From positions 1 through 23,994 of the forward strand of contig CAAHFI011234664.1 in the NCBI GenBank assembly GCA_900893395.1: a DNA stretch of 23,994 bases, in the 5' to 3' direction. Of this stretch, positions 9,162 through 18,000 are shown one piece after another. Numbering within the stretch: the stretch's first letter is position 1; each line of letters begins with the position of its first letter. The DNA comes from Euglena gracilis (taxonomy: Eukaryota > Euglenozoa > Euglenophyceae > Euglenales > Euglenaceae). Made by a program: the position numbers and the translations under genes. The notes under the pieces were generated by a model. The model ran no database searches. It saw nothing but the letters and a program-made list of their open reading frames with translations, and was not told the origin of the DNA.

Positions 9162-9243
9162 GTTTGCTTGGTTGTTGCCAGGACTGTCGTCAGTTCTTCG
9201 TGTCTGCCGTTTATTTCTGTCATGAGTGCTTCACCCTGTCTGT

Positions 9244-9780
9244 TCACTGTGCGTGCAGTTCGCTGACCCATTCCGTCGTTGTTTGTTGCAGCTGCTGCAG
9301 AGTTTCTGCCGTTTGCTGGTTCGTCTGTTCAGTTTTGTGTCTGAACTGTTGAAATTCCTGGGTCAGCTGTCCAGTTTCGTACGCAAAGTTTGACCACCAG
9401 TCCCAGTCAGTGTTCTGGTTCTGTGGTTCCGGCTGTGGAATCTCGTACGAGCTGTACGATGGTTCCTGGTACGAAGTTTCAGTTTCACCCTGGAGGCGGT
9501 CTGGTTGTTCCGGGCTCTGTCGTACCGCCACCAGTGCAAAACTCTGGGTTCCTGGTTGCTGTGCTGTTGCAGTTTGCCAGTTTTGGTCGTTCTGAGTGTC
9601 CGTTTCTGGCTGTTGGTACCAGTTTTGTGGTGCAAACACCTGTTCGTCGAAGTACGGTTCGTTGTTTTCGTCCAGTTCTGTGTAATCTGGTGCTGGACCG
9701 GTCTGTTCGGTGTCGTCCTGGTCCATGTGCACCATGGCAATGACACGTGGGCTGTCATTGCATGTCCGTGGCACTGTAAT
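9244..9780 (-). pseudogene. Q/N- and acid-rich N-terminal gag region (fossil)
   Basis: The reading starts with an acidic part (MVHMDQDDTEQTGPAPDYTE, LDENNEPYFDEQVFAPQ) and continues as a Gln/Thr/Asn-rich prion-like stretch (NWYQQPETDTQNDQNWQTAT, PEPQNQNTDWDWWSNF), ending in a Q-rich helix (QEFQQFRHKTEQTNQQTAET). There is no recognisable fold. It precedes the coiled coil on the same strand and is best seen as an extension of gag. Low-complexity Q/N stretches are often found in retroelement and RNA-granule proteins. Confidence 0.55.
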
Positions 9781-9825
9781 GTCTGTGCCGTTTTGTTCAG
9801 TTCAGTCCACCTGTTGCTGTCCAGT

Positions 9826-10057
9826 GATTGGTACATGGCGGCAAAGCCATCTGCCGGCTCCACCACCCTAGCGATGGCGGTTAAGGCAGCTGGCATTTCC
9901 AGTGTTTGGTTCATGGCTGGGAAACCATCCGCCTGCTCCACCACCCTAGCGATGGCGGTTAAGGCAGCTGGCACATCCAGAGTTTGGTACATGGCTGAGT
10001 TGCCCTCCGCCGGCTCCACCACCTAGCGATGGCGTTTCGGCAGCTGGCATGTCAGCG
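9826..10057 (-). repeat. Three tandem 78-bp in-frame repeats near the start of gag
   Basis: The plus-strand string CTCCACCACC recurs at 9,858, 9,936 and 10,014, exactly 78 bases apart. The string CTAGCGATGGCG (or a close variant) follows each, and GGCAGCTGGCA closes each unit. Seventy-eight bases are 26 codons. On the minus strand each unit gives a peptide like PAALTAIARVVEPADGFAAM with YQSLD. The first two units are nearly identical, while the third, nearest the junction, has diverged. A predicted amphipathic helix (ALTAIARVVE) is repeated. Confidence 0.85.
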
Positions 10058-10637
10058 TCAGTTTTTCAGTTTCTGGTCGTTTTTCAGCTTGTTGTTCGTA
10101 GCCGCATGTTGGAGGGGAATCAAAATTGGGCAGTCTACCTCTGCGACCATGTTGTAACCGTGGTGCCCGCCCTGGAGTTTCCAGTTCCTCGGGGCCGGCA
10201 CCCCGTTGCGTAGGATCTTTTACCCTGCCCAGGGTGTTTTCAATTCCCCTCGCGGCTGTTTTAAAAATTGCATTTTCTTTTGTTTTGGTGGGTTTTTTGG
10301 TGAAAACAGGTGGTTGGTGGCTCACACCTTTCCTTTGATAAAAAATCCACAAGACCAACAGCACAATACAAGCAATTCAGCAATTCCAAACCAGCACCAA
10401 TGTAATGAACCACGTACTGTCCAGGTAAGAATGATAATTGCCACCAAGATAATTCAATTCTTGAACTTGAAACAGACAAAAACAGAGACAGAGCCCTGTG
10501 CAGGGACAGATGGGTCAGCAATGCTAATAATTCCTAATAAGATTTTCCTAATCCTAACTGCAGAGTCATCAGGTTGGGTTGGGTTAGGTTATGTTGTTTT
10601 GGGCACTCAGCACCCCTGACTCACGGATATTCAAGAG
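10058..10637. other. Junction between retroelement and satellite, no gene recognised
   Basis: This 580-bp stretch links the gag end to the first satellite unit. Up to about 10,330 the minus strand carries a short reading rich in Arg and Pro with an N-terminal hydrophobic run (LLVLWIF), which could be the leader or untranslated part of the element. From about 10,330 to 10,600 the base composition turns noticeably richer in A+T than either neighbour, with TA- and AAT-rich strings. This part may be the element's 5' untranslated region or LTR remnant, or host flank. No terminal TG..CA pair, primer-binding site or target-site duplication could be assigned. A TTGGG/TTAGG-like tract lies near its right end. 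Confidence 0.5.
10572..10595 (+). repeat. Short TTGGG/TTAGG-like tract (5-bp periodic)
   Basis: Plus-strand bases here run GGTTGGGTTGGGTTAGGTTA and then TGTT, a 5-base rhythm of GGTTG, GGTTG, GGTTA and GGTTA. This looks like a short array of degenerate TTAGG or TTGGG telomere-type units, about five in all. It lies 43 bases left of the first satellite unit. It is too short to call a telomere and could be a simple repeat or a transposon terminus. Confidence 0.6.
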
Positions 10638-12732
10638 CTTTGCGCCTCGGGCGGTAACTGCTGCGTTTACGCACGCCCACGCGGGCAAATTGCGCCTGTC
10701 CGCCCACCGCCCTTCGCAACAATCAGTAAAAGGATCGCCGACCTCTAGCCGGGGCGGAGCGCTCGTTTTTGAGCGCCGCGCAGCCGATTTCGGCCGAAAA
10801 TGCCGAAAAACGACGTTTTGGGGCGTCCGTTACCAAAGTGCTATTTTGCGCCTCCGGGCGGTAACTGCTGCGTTTTACGCACGCCCACGCGGGCAAAATT
10901 GCGCCTGTCCCCGCCGCCCTTCGCAACAATCAGGTAAAGGATCGCCGACCTCTAGCCGGGGCAGCGCTCGTTTTGGAGCGCCGGCGCGCCGATTTCGGCC
11001 GAAAATGCCGAAAAATGACGTTTTTGGGGCGTCCGTTACCAAAGTGCTATTTTGCGCCTCCCGGGCGGTAACTGCTGCGTTTTACGCACGCCCGCCGCGG
11101 GCAAAATTGCGCCTGCCACCCGCCGCCTTCGCAACAATCAGGTAAAGGATCGCCGACCTCTAGCCGGGCAGGAGCGCTCGTTTTGGAGCGCCGGCGCAGC
11201 CGATTTCGGCCGAAAATGCCGAAAAACGACGTTTTTGGGCGTCCGTTACCAAAGTGCTATTTTGCGCCTCCCGGGCGGTAACTGCTGCGTTTTACGCACG
11301 CCCGCCGCGGGCAAAATTGCGCCTGTCCACCGCCGCCCTTCGCAACAATCAGGTAAAGGATCGCCGACCTCTAGCCGGGGCAGAGCGCTCGTTTTTGGAG
11401 CGCCGGCGCGCCGATTTCGGCCGAAAATGCCGAAAAACGACGTTTTTTGGGGCGTCCGTTACCAAAGTGCTATTTTGCGCCTCCCGGGCGGTAACTGCTG
11501 CGTTTTACGCACGCCCGCCGGGCAAAATTGCGCCTGTCCGCCGCCCTTCGCAACAATCAGGTAAAGGATCGCCGACCTCTAGCCGGGCGAGCGCTCGTTT
11601 TGGAGCGCCGGCGCGGCCGATTTCGGCCGAAAATGCCGAAAAACGACGTTTTTTGGGGCGTCCGTTACCAAAGTGCTATTTTGCGCCTCCCGGGCGGTAA
11701 CTGCTGCGTTTTACGCACGCCCGCGCGGGCAAAATTGCGCCTGTCCCCGCCGCCCTTCGCAACAATCAGGTAAAGGATCGCCGACCTCTAGCCGGGCAGC
11801 GCTCGTTTTTGGAGCGCGGCGCGGCCGATTTCGGCCGAAAATGACCGAAAAAATGACGTTTTTTTGGGGTCCGTTACCAAAGTGCTATTTTGCGCCTCCC
11901 GGGCGGTAACTGCTGCGTTTTACGCACGCCCGCCGCGGGCAAAATTGCGCCTGTCCGCCCGCCGCCCTTCGCAACAATCAGGTAAAGGATCGCCGACCTC
12001 TAGCCGGGCAGAGCGCTCGTTTTTGGAGCGCCGGCGCGCCGATTTCGGCCGAAAATGACCGAAAAACGACGTTTTTGGGGCGTCCGTTACCAAAGTGCTA
12101 TTTTGCGCCTCCCGGGCGGTAACTGCTGCGTTTTACGCACGCCCGCGCGGGCAAAATTGCGCCTGTCCGCCGCGCCCTTCGCAACATTCAGGTAAAGGAT
12201 CGCCGACCTCTAGCCGGGCAGAGCGCTCGTTTTTGGAGCGCCGGCGCGGCCGATTTCGGCCGAAAATGACCGAAAAATGACGTTTTTGGGGCGTCCGTTA
12301 CCAAAGTGCTATTTTGCGCCTCCCGGGCGGTAACTGCGCGTTTTACGCACGCCCGCCGCGGGTAAAATTGCACCTGTCCGCCCGCCACCCTTCGCAACAT
12401 TCAGGTAAAGGATCGCCGACCTCTAGCCGGGGCAGAGCGCTCGTTTTTGGAGCGCCGGCGCGGCCGATTTCGGCCGAAAATGACCGAAAAATGACGTTTT
12501 GGGCGTCCGTTACCAACGTGCTATTTTGCGCCTCCCGGGCGGTAACTGCGGCGTTTTACGCACGCCCGCCGCGGGTAAAATTGCACCTGTCCGCCCGCCA
12601 CCCTTCGCAACATTCAGGTAAAGGATCGCCGACCTCTAGCCGGGGCAGAGCGCTCGTTTTTGGAGCGCCGGCGCGGCCGATTTCGGCCGAAAATGACCGA
12701 AAAATGACGTTTTTGGGGCGTCCGTTACCAAC
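10638..12732 (+). repeat. Diverged left flank of the satellite array
   Basis: About ten units here differ from the core at shared diagnostic positions: ACCAAAGTG (core ACCAACGTG), CTGCTGCG (core CTGCGGCG), ATTGCGCC (core ATTGCACC), GCAACAATC (core GCAACATTC), GGGCAAAATT (core GGGTAAAATT), and AATGCCGAAAAACGACG (core AATGACCGAAAAATGACG). Unit lengths vary between about 205 and 214 bases because of small indels, many of them in G or T runs. The core states appear one after another from left to right, so this is a transition zone. The leftmost unit, at the junction, is the most divergent. Confidence 0.9.
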
Positions 12733-13176
12733 GTGCTATTTTGCGCCTCCCGGGCGGTAACTGCGGCGTTTTACGCACGCCCGCCGCGGGTAAAATTGCA
12801 CCTGTCCGCCGCCACCCTTCGCAACATTCAGGTAAAGGATCGCCGACCTCTAGCCGGGGCAGAGCGCTCGTTTTTGGAGCGCCGGCGCGGCCGATTTCGG
12901 CCGAAAATGACCGAAAAATGACGTTTTTGGGGCGTCCGTTACCAACGTGCTATTTTGCGCCTCCCGGGCGGTAACTGCGGCGTTTTACGCACGCCCGCCG
13001 CGGGTAAAATTGCACCTGTCCGCCCGCCACCCTTCGCAACATTCAGGTAAAGGATCGCCGACCTCTAGCCGGGGAGCGCTCGTTTTTGGAGCGCCGGCGC
13101 GGCCGATTTCGGCCGAAAATGACCGAAAAATGACGTTTTTGGGGCGTCCGTTACCAACGTGCTATTTTGCGCCTCC

Positions 13177-13209
13177 CGGGCGGTAACTGCGGCGTTTTAC
13201 GCACGCCCG
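13177..13209. repeat. Nested inverted repeat in each satellite unit (example unit)
   Basis: In the unit starting at 13,159, CGGGCG (13,177-13,182) pairs with CGCCCG (13,204-13,209), and inside this loop GCGT (13,192-13,195) pairs with ACGC (13,199-13,202) around TTT. Together they can form a stem-loop within a stem-loop. The same arrangement recurs in every full-length core unit. It is the part lost in the short unit at 14,879. Confidence 0.8.
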
Positions 13210-13243
13210 CCGCGGGTAAAATTGCACCTGTCCGCCCGCCACC

Positions 13244-13260
13244 CTTCGCAACATTCAGGT
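13244..13260 (+). other. CENP-B-box-like site in each satellite unit (example unit)
   Basis: The 17-base string CTTCGCAACATTCAGGT lines up with the essential-nucleotide pattern of the mammalian CENP-B box (nTTCGnnnnAnnCGGGn) with eight of the nine fixed bases, the one difference being CAGG for CGGG. It occurs once per unit and is kept in the left-flank variant (CTTCGCAACAATCAGGT). With equal base frequencies about 0.046 sites this good are expected by chance in 215 bases on two strands, so chance cannot be ruled out. Confidence 0.35.
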
Positions 13261-13290
13261 AAAGGATCGCCGACCTCTAGCCGGGGCAGA

Positions 13291-13309
13291 GCGCTCGTTT
13301 TTGGAGCGC
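13291..13309. repeat. Hairpin GCGCTC-GAGCGC in each satellite unit (example unit)
   Basis: GCGCTC (13,291-13,296) and GAGCGC (13,304-13,309) are perfect reverse complements separated by GTTTTTG. The six-base stem with a T-rich 7-base loop recurs in all core units. Confidence 0.85.
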
Positions 13310-13314
13310 CGGCG

Positions 13315-13330
13315 CGGCCGATTTCGGCCG
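13315..13330. repeat. 16-bp inverted repeat CGGCCGA-TT-TCGGCCG (example unit)
   Basis: Seven-base arms (13,315-13,321 and 13,324-13,330) flank TT. The near-palindrome is conserved in nearly all units, including most of the diverged flanks, which suggests either selection or structure-driven homogenisation. It could be a dimer protein-binding site. Confidence 0.85.
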
Positions 13331-14878
13331 AAAATGACCGAAAAATGACGTTTTTGGGGCGTCCGTTACCAACGTGCTATTTTGCGCCTCCCGGGCGGTA
13401 ACTGCGGCGTTTTACGCACGCCCGCCGCGGGTAAAATTGCACCTGTCCGCCCGCCACCCTTCGCAACATTCAGGTAAAGGATCGCCGACCTCTAGCCGGG
13501 GCAGAGCGCTCGTTTTTGGAGCGCCGGCGCGGCCGATTTCGGCCGAAAATGACCGAAAAATGACGTTTTTGGGGCGTCCGTTACCAACGTGCTATTTTGC
13601 GCCTCCCGGGCGGTAACTGCGGCGTTTTACGCACGCCCGCCGCGGGTAAAATTGCACCTGTCCGCCCGCCACCCTTCGCAACATTCAGGTAAAGGATCGC
13701 CGACCTCTAGCCGGGGCAGAGCGCTCGTTTTTGGAGCGCCGGCGCGGCCGATTTCGGCCGAAAATGACCGAAAAATGACGTTTTTGGGGCGTCCGTTACC
13801 AACGTGCTATTTTGCGCCTCCCGGGCGGTAACTGCGGCGTTTTACGCACGCCCGCCGCGGGTAAAATTGCACCTGTCCGCCCGCCACCCTTCGCAACATT
13901 CAGGTAAAGGATCGCCGACCTCTAGCCGGGGCAGAGCGCTCGTTTTTGGAGCGCCGGCGCGGCCGATTTCGGCCGAAAATGACCGAAAAATGACGTTTTT
14001 GGGGCGTCCGTTACCAACGTGCTATTTTGCGCCTCCCGGGCGGTAACTGCGGCGTTTTACGCACGCCCGCCGCGGGTAAAATTGCACCTGTCCGCCCGCC
14101 ACCCTTCGCAACATTCAGGTAAAGGATCGCCGACCTCTAGCCGGGGCAGAGCGCTCGTTTTTGGAGCGCCGGCGCGGCCGATTTCGGCCGAAAATGACCG
14201 AAAAATGACGTTTTTGGGGCGTCCGTTACCAACGTGCTATTTTGCGCCTCCCGGGCGGTAACTGCGGCGTTTTACGCACGCCCGCCGCGGGTAAAATTGC
14301 ACCTGTCCGCCCGCCACCCTTCGCAACATTCAGGTAAAGGATCGCCGACCTCTAGCCGGGGCAGAGCGCTCGTTTTTGGAGCGCCGGCGCGGCCGATTTC
14401 GGCCGAAAATGACCGAAAAATGACGTTTTTGGGGCGTCCGTTACCAACGTGCTATTTTGCGCCTCCCGGGCGGTAACTGCGGCGTTTTACGCACGCCCGC
14501 CGCGGGTAAAATTGCACCTGTCCGCCCGCCACCCTTCGCAACATTCAGGTAAAGGATCGCCGACCTCTAGCCGGGGCAGAGCGCTCGTTTTTGGAGCGCC
14601 GGCGCGGCCGATTTCGGCCGAAAATGACCGAAAAATGACGTTTTTGGGGCGTCCGTTACCAACGTGCTATTTTGCGCCTCCCGGGCGGTAACTGCGGCGT
14701 TTTACGCACGCCCGCCGCGGGTAAAATTGCACCTGTCCGCCCGCCACCCTTCGCAACATTCAGGTAAAGGATCGCCGACCTCTAGCCGGGGCAGAGCGCT
14801 CGTTTTTGGAGCGCCGGCGCGGCCGATTTCGGCCGAAAATGACCGAAAAATGACGTTTTTGGGGCGTCCGTTACCAAC

Positions 14879-15051
14879 GTGCTATTTTGCGCCTCCTGCG
14901 GCGGTAAAATTGCACCTGCACCTTCGCAACATTCAGGTAAAGGATCGCCGACCTCTAGCCGGGGCAGAGCGCTCGTTTTTGGAGCGCCGGCGCGGCCGAT
15001 TTCGGCCGAAAATGACCGAAAAATGACGTTTTTGGGGCGTCCGTTACCAAC
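14879..15051 (+). repeat. Single internally deleted satellite unit (173 bp)
   Basis: The distance to the next unit start is 173 bases instead of 215. The missing 42 bases fall mainly in the first third of the unit, around the nested hairpin between GCGCCTCC and GCGGTAAAATTGC, with a second small loss before CCTTCGCAAC. Units on both sides are full length and identical to the core, so the deletion is later than the last homogenisation of the neighbours, or it is an assembly slip. Confidence 0.9.
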
Positions 15052-18000
15052 GTGCTATTTTGCGCCTCCCGGGCGGTAACTGCGGCGTTTTACGCACGCC
15101 CGCCGCGGGTAAAATTGCACCTGTCCGCCCGCCACCCTTCGCAACATTCAGGTAAAGGATCGCCGACCTCTAGCCGGGGCAGAGCGCTCGTTTTTGGAGC
15201 GCCGGCGCGGCCGATTTCGGCCGAAAATGACCGAAAAATGACGTTTTTGGGGCGTCCGTTACCAACGTGCTATTTTGCGCCTCCCGGGCGGTAACTGCGG
15301 CGTTTTACGCACGCCCGCCGCGGGTAAAATTGCACCTGTCCGCCCGCCACCCTTCGCAACATTCAGGTAAAGGATCGCCGACCTCTAGCCGGGGCAGAGC
15401 GCTCGTTTTTGGAGCGCCGGCGCGGCCGATTTCGGCCGAAAATGACCGAAAAATGACGTTTTTGGGGCGTCCGTTACCAACGTGCTATTTTGCGCCTCCC
15501 GGGCGGTAACTGCGGCGTTTTACGCACGCCCGCCGCGGGTAAAATTGCACCTGTCCGCCCGCCACCCTTCGCAACATTCAGGTAAAGGATCGCCGACCTC
15601 TAGCCGGGGCAGAGCGCTCGTTTTTGGAGCGCCGGCGCGGCCGATTTCGGCCGAAAATGACCGAAAAATGACGTTTTTGGGGCGTCCGTTACCAACGTGC
15701 TATTTTGCGCCTCCCGGGCGGTAACTGCGGCGTTTTACGCACGCCCGCCGCGGGTAAAATTGCACCTGTCCGCCCGCCACCCTTCGCAACATTCAGGTAA
15801 AGGATCGCCGACCTCTAGCCGGGGCAGAGCGCTCGTTTTTGGAGCGCCGGCGCGGCCGATTTCGGCCGAAAATGACCGAAAAATGACGTTTTGGGGCGTC
15901 CGTTACCAACGTGCTATTTTGCGCCTCCCGGGCGGTAACTGCGGCGTTTTACGCACGCCCGCCGCGGGTAAAATTGCACCTGTCCGCCCGCCACCCTTCG
16001 CAACATTCAGGTAAAGGATCGCCGACCTCTAGCCGGGGCAGAGCGCTCGTTTTTGGAGCGCCGGCGCGGCCGATTTCGGCCGAAAATGACCGAAAAATGA
16101 CGTTTTGGGGCGTCCGTTACCAACGTGCTATTTTGCGCCTCCCGGGCGGTAACTGCGGCGTTTTACGCACGCCCGCCGCGGGTAAAATTGCACCTGTCCG
16201 CCCGCCACCCTTCGCAACATTCAGGTAAAGGATCGCCGACCTCTAGCCGGGGCAGAGCGCTCGTTTTTGGAGCGCCGGCGCGGCCGATTTCGGCCGAAAA
16301 TGACCGAAAAATGACGTTTTTGGGGCGTCCGTTACCAACGTGCTATTTTGCGCCTCCCGGGCGGTAACTGCGGCGTTTTACGCACGCCCGCCGCGGGTAA
16401 AATTGCACCTGTCCGCCCGCCACCCTTCGCAACATTCAGGTAAAGGATCGCCGACCTCTAGCCGGGGCAGAGCGCTCGTTTTTGGAGCGCCGGCGCGGCC
16501 GATTTCGGCCGAAAATGACCGAAAAATGACGTTTTTGGGGCGTCCGTTACCAACGTGCTATTTTGCGCCTCCCGGGCGGTAACTGCGGCGTTTTACGCAC
16601 GCCCGCCGCGGGTAAAATTGCACCTGTCCGCCCGCCACCCTTCGCAACATTCAGGTAAAGGATCGCCGACCTCTAGCCGGGGCAGAGCGCTCGTTTTTGG
16701 AGCGCCGGCGCGGCCGATTTCGGCCGAAAATGACCGAAAAATGACGTTTTTGGGGCGTCCGTTACCAACGTGCTATTTTGCGCCTCCCGGGCGGTAACTG
16801 CGGCGTTTTACGCACGCCCGCCGCGGGTAAAATTGCACCTGTCCGCCCGCCACCCTTCGCAACATTCAGGTAAAGGATCGCCGACCTCTAGCCGGGGCAG
16901 AGCGCTCGTTTTTGGAGCGCCGGCGCGGCCGATTTCGGCCGAAAATGACCGAAAAATGACGTTTTTGGGGCGTCCGTTACCAACGTGCTATTTTGCGCCT
17001 CCCGGGCGGTAACTGCGGCGTTTTACGCACGCCCGCCGCGGGTAAAATTGCACCTGTCCGCCCGCCACCCTTCGCAACATTCAGGTAAAGGATCGCCGAC
17101 CTCTAGCCGGGGCAGAGCGCTCGTTTTTGGAGCGCCGGCGCGGCCGATTTCGGCCGAAAATGACCGAAAAATGACGTTTTTGGGGCGTCCGTTACCAACG
17201 TGCTATTTTGCGCCTCCCGGGCGGTAACTGCGGCGTTTTACGCACGCCCGCCGCGGGTAAAATTGCACCTGTCCGCCCGCCACCCTTCGCAACATTCAGG
17301 TAAAGGATCGCCGACCTCTAGCCGGGGCAGAGCGCTCGTTTTTGGAGCGCCGGCGCGGCCGATTTCGGCCGAAAATGACCGAAAAATGACGTTTTTGGGG
17401 CGTCCGTTACCAACGTGCTATTTTGCGCCTCCCGGGCGGTAACTGCGGCGTTTTACGCACGCCCGCCGCGGGTAAAATTGCACCTGTCCGCCCGCCACCC
17501 TTCGCAACATTCAGGTAAAGGATCGCCGACCTCTAGCCGGGGCAGAGCGCTCGTTTTTGGAGCGCCGGCGCGGCCGATTTCGGCCGAAAATGACCGAAAA
17601 ATGACGTTTTTGGGGCGTCCGTTACCAACGTGCTATTTTGCGCCTCCCGGGCGGTAACTGCGGCGTTTTACGCACGCCCGCCGCGGGTAAAATTGCACCT
17701 GTCCGCCCGCCACCCTTCGCAACATTCAGGTAAAGGATCGCCGACCTCTAGCCGGGGCAGAGCGCTCGTTTTTGGAGCGCCGGCGCGGCCGATTTCGGCC
17801 GAAAATGACCGAAAAATGACGTTTTTGGGGCGTCCGTTACCAACGTGCTATTTTGCGCCTCCCGGGCGGTAACTGCGGCGTTTTACGCACGCCCGCCGCG
17901 GGTAAAATTGCACCTGTCCGCCCGCCACCCTTCGCAACATTCAGGTAAAGGATCGCCGACCTCTAGCCGGGGCAGAGCGCTCGTTTTTGGAGCGCCGGCG

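Larger units (their letters stand above)
1..10060 (-). mobile_element. Ty3/gypsy-type chromodomain retroelement, broken, 3' end off-window
   Basis: A single large retroelement is read on the minus strand, with its gag end near 10 kb and its chromodomain end at the left edge. Domain order (gag, protease, reverse transcriptase, RNase H, integrase, chromodomain) is that of Ty3/gypsy chromoviruses. The RT segment with VVDFRALNEAT, the RNase H segment with VDASGRAVGAAL and the HHCC integrase segment all fit that family. Two methyltransferase-like domains lie between gag and protease, which is not standard for the family. No envelope gene is seen. No LTR pair, primer-binding site or polypurine tract can be assigned, because the 3' end is outside the window. 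The copy looks broken, with very roughly fifteen breaks, yet the domain motifs are still easy to read, so it is probably not ancient. Without both LTRs no age can be measured. The right boundary is approximate. Confidence 0.92.

Noticed and set aside
1-10060. Envelope gene or classification as a vertebrate-type retrovirus
   Set aside because: No envelope-like reading is seen inside the window, and the chromodomain with gypsy-type RT and RNase H fits a Ty3/gypsy chromovirus-like element better.
10058-10637. LTR or primer-binding site of the element
   Set aside because: No TG..CA ends, repeated copy or tRNA-complementary string could be confirmed; the partner LTR would be outside the window.
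13252-13264. Splice-donor-like CAG-GTAAAG string in every satellite unit
   Set aside because: The match to a donor consensus is good, but there is no matching exon, acceptor or coding context, so it is most likely chance.
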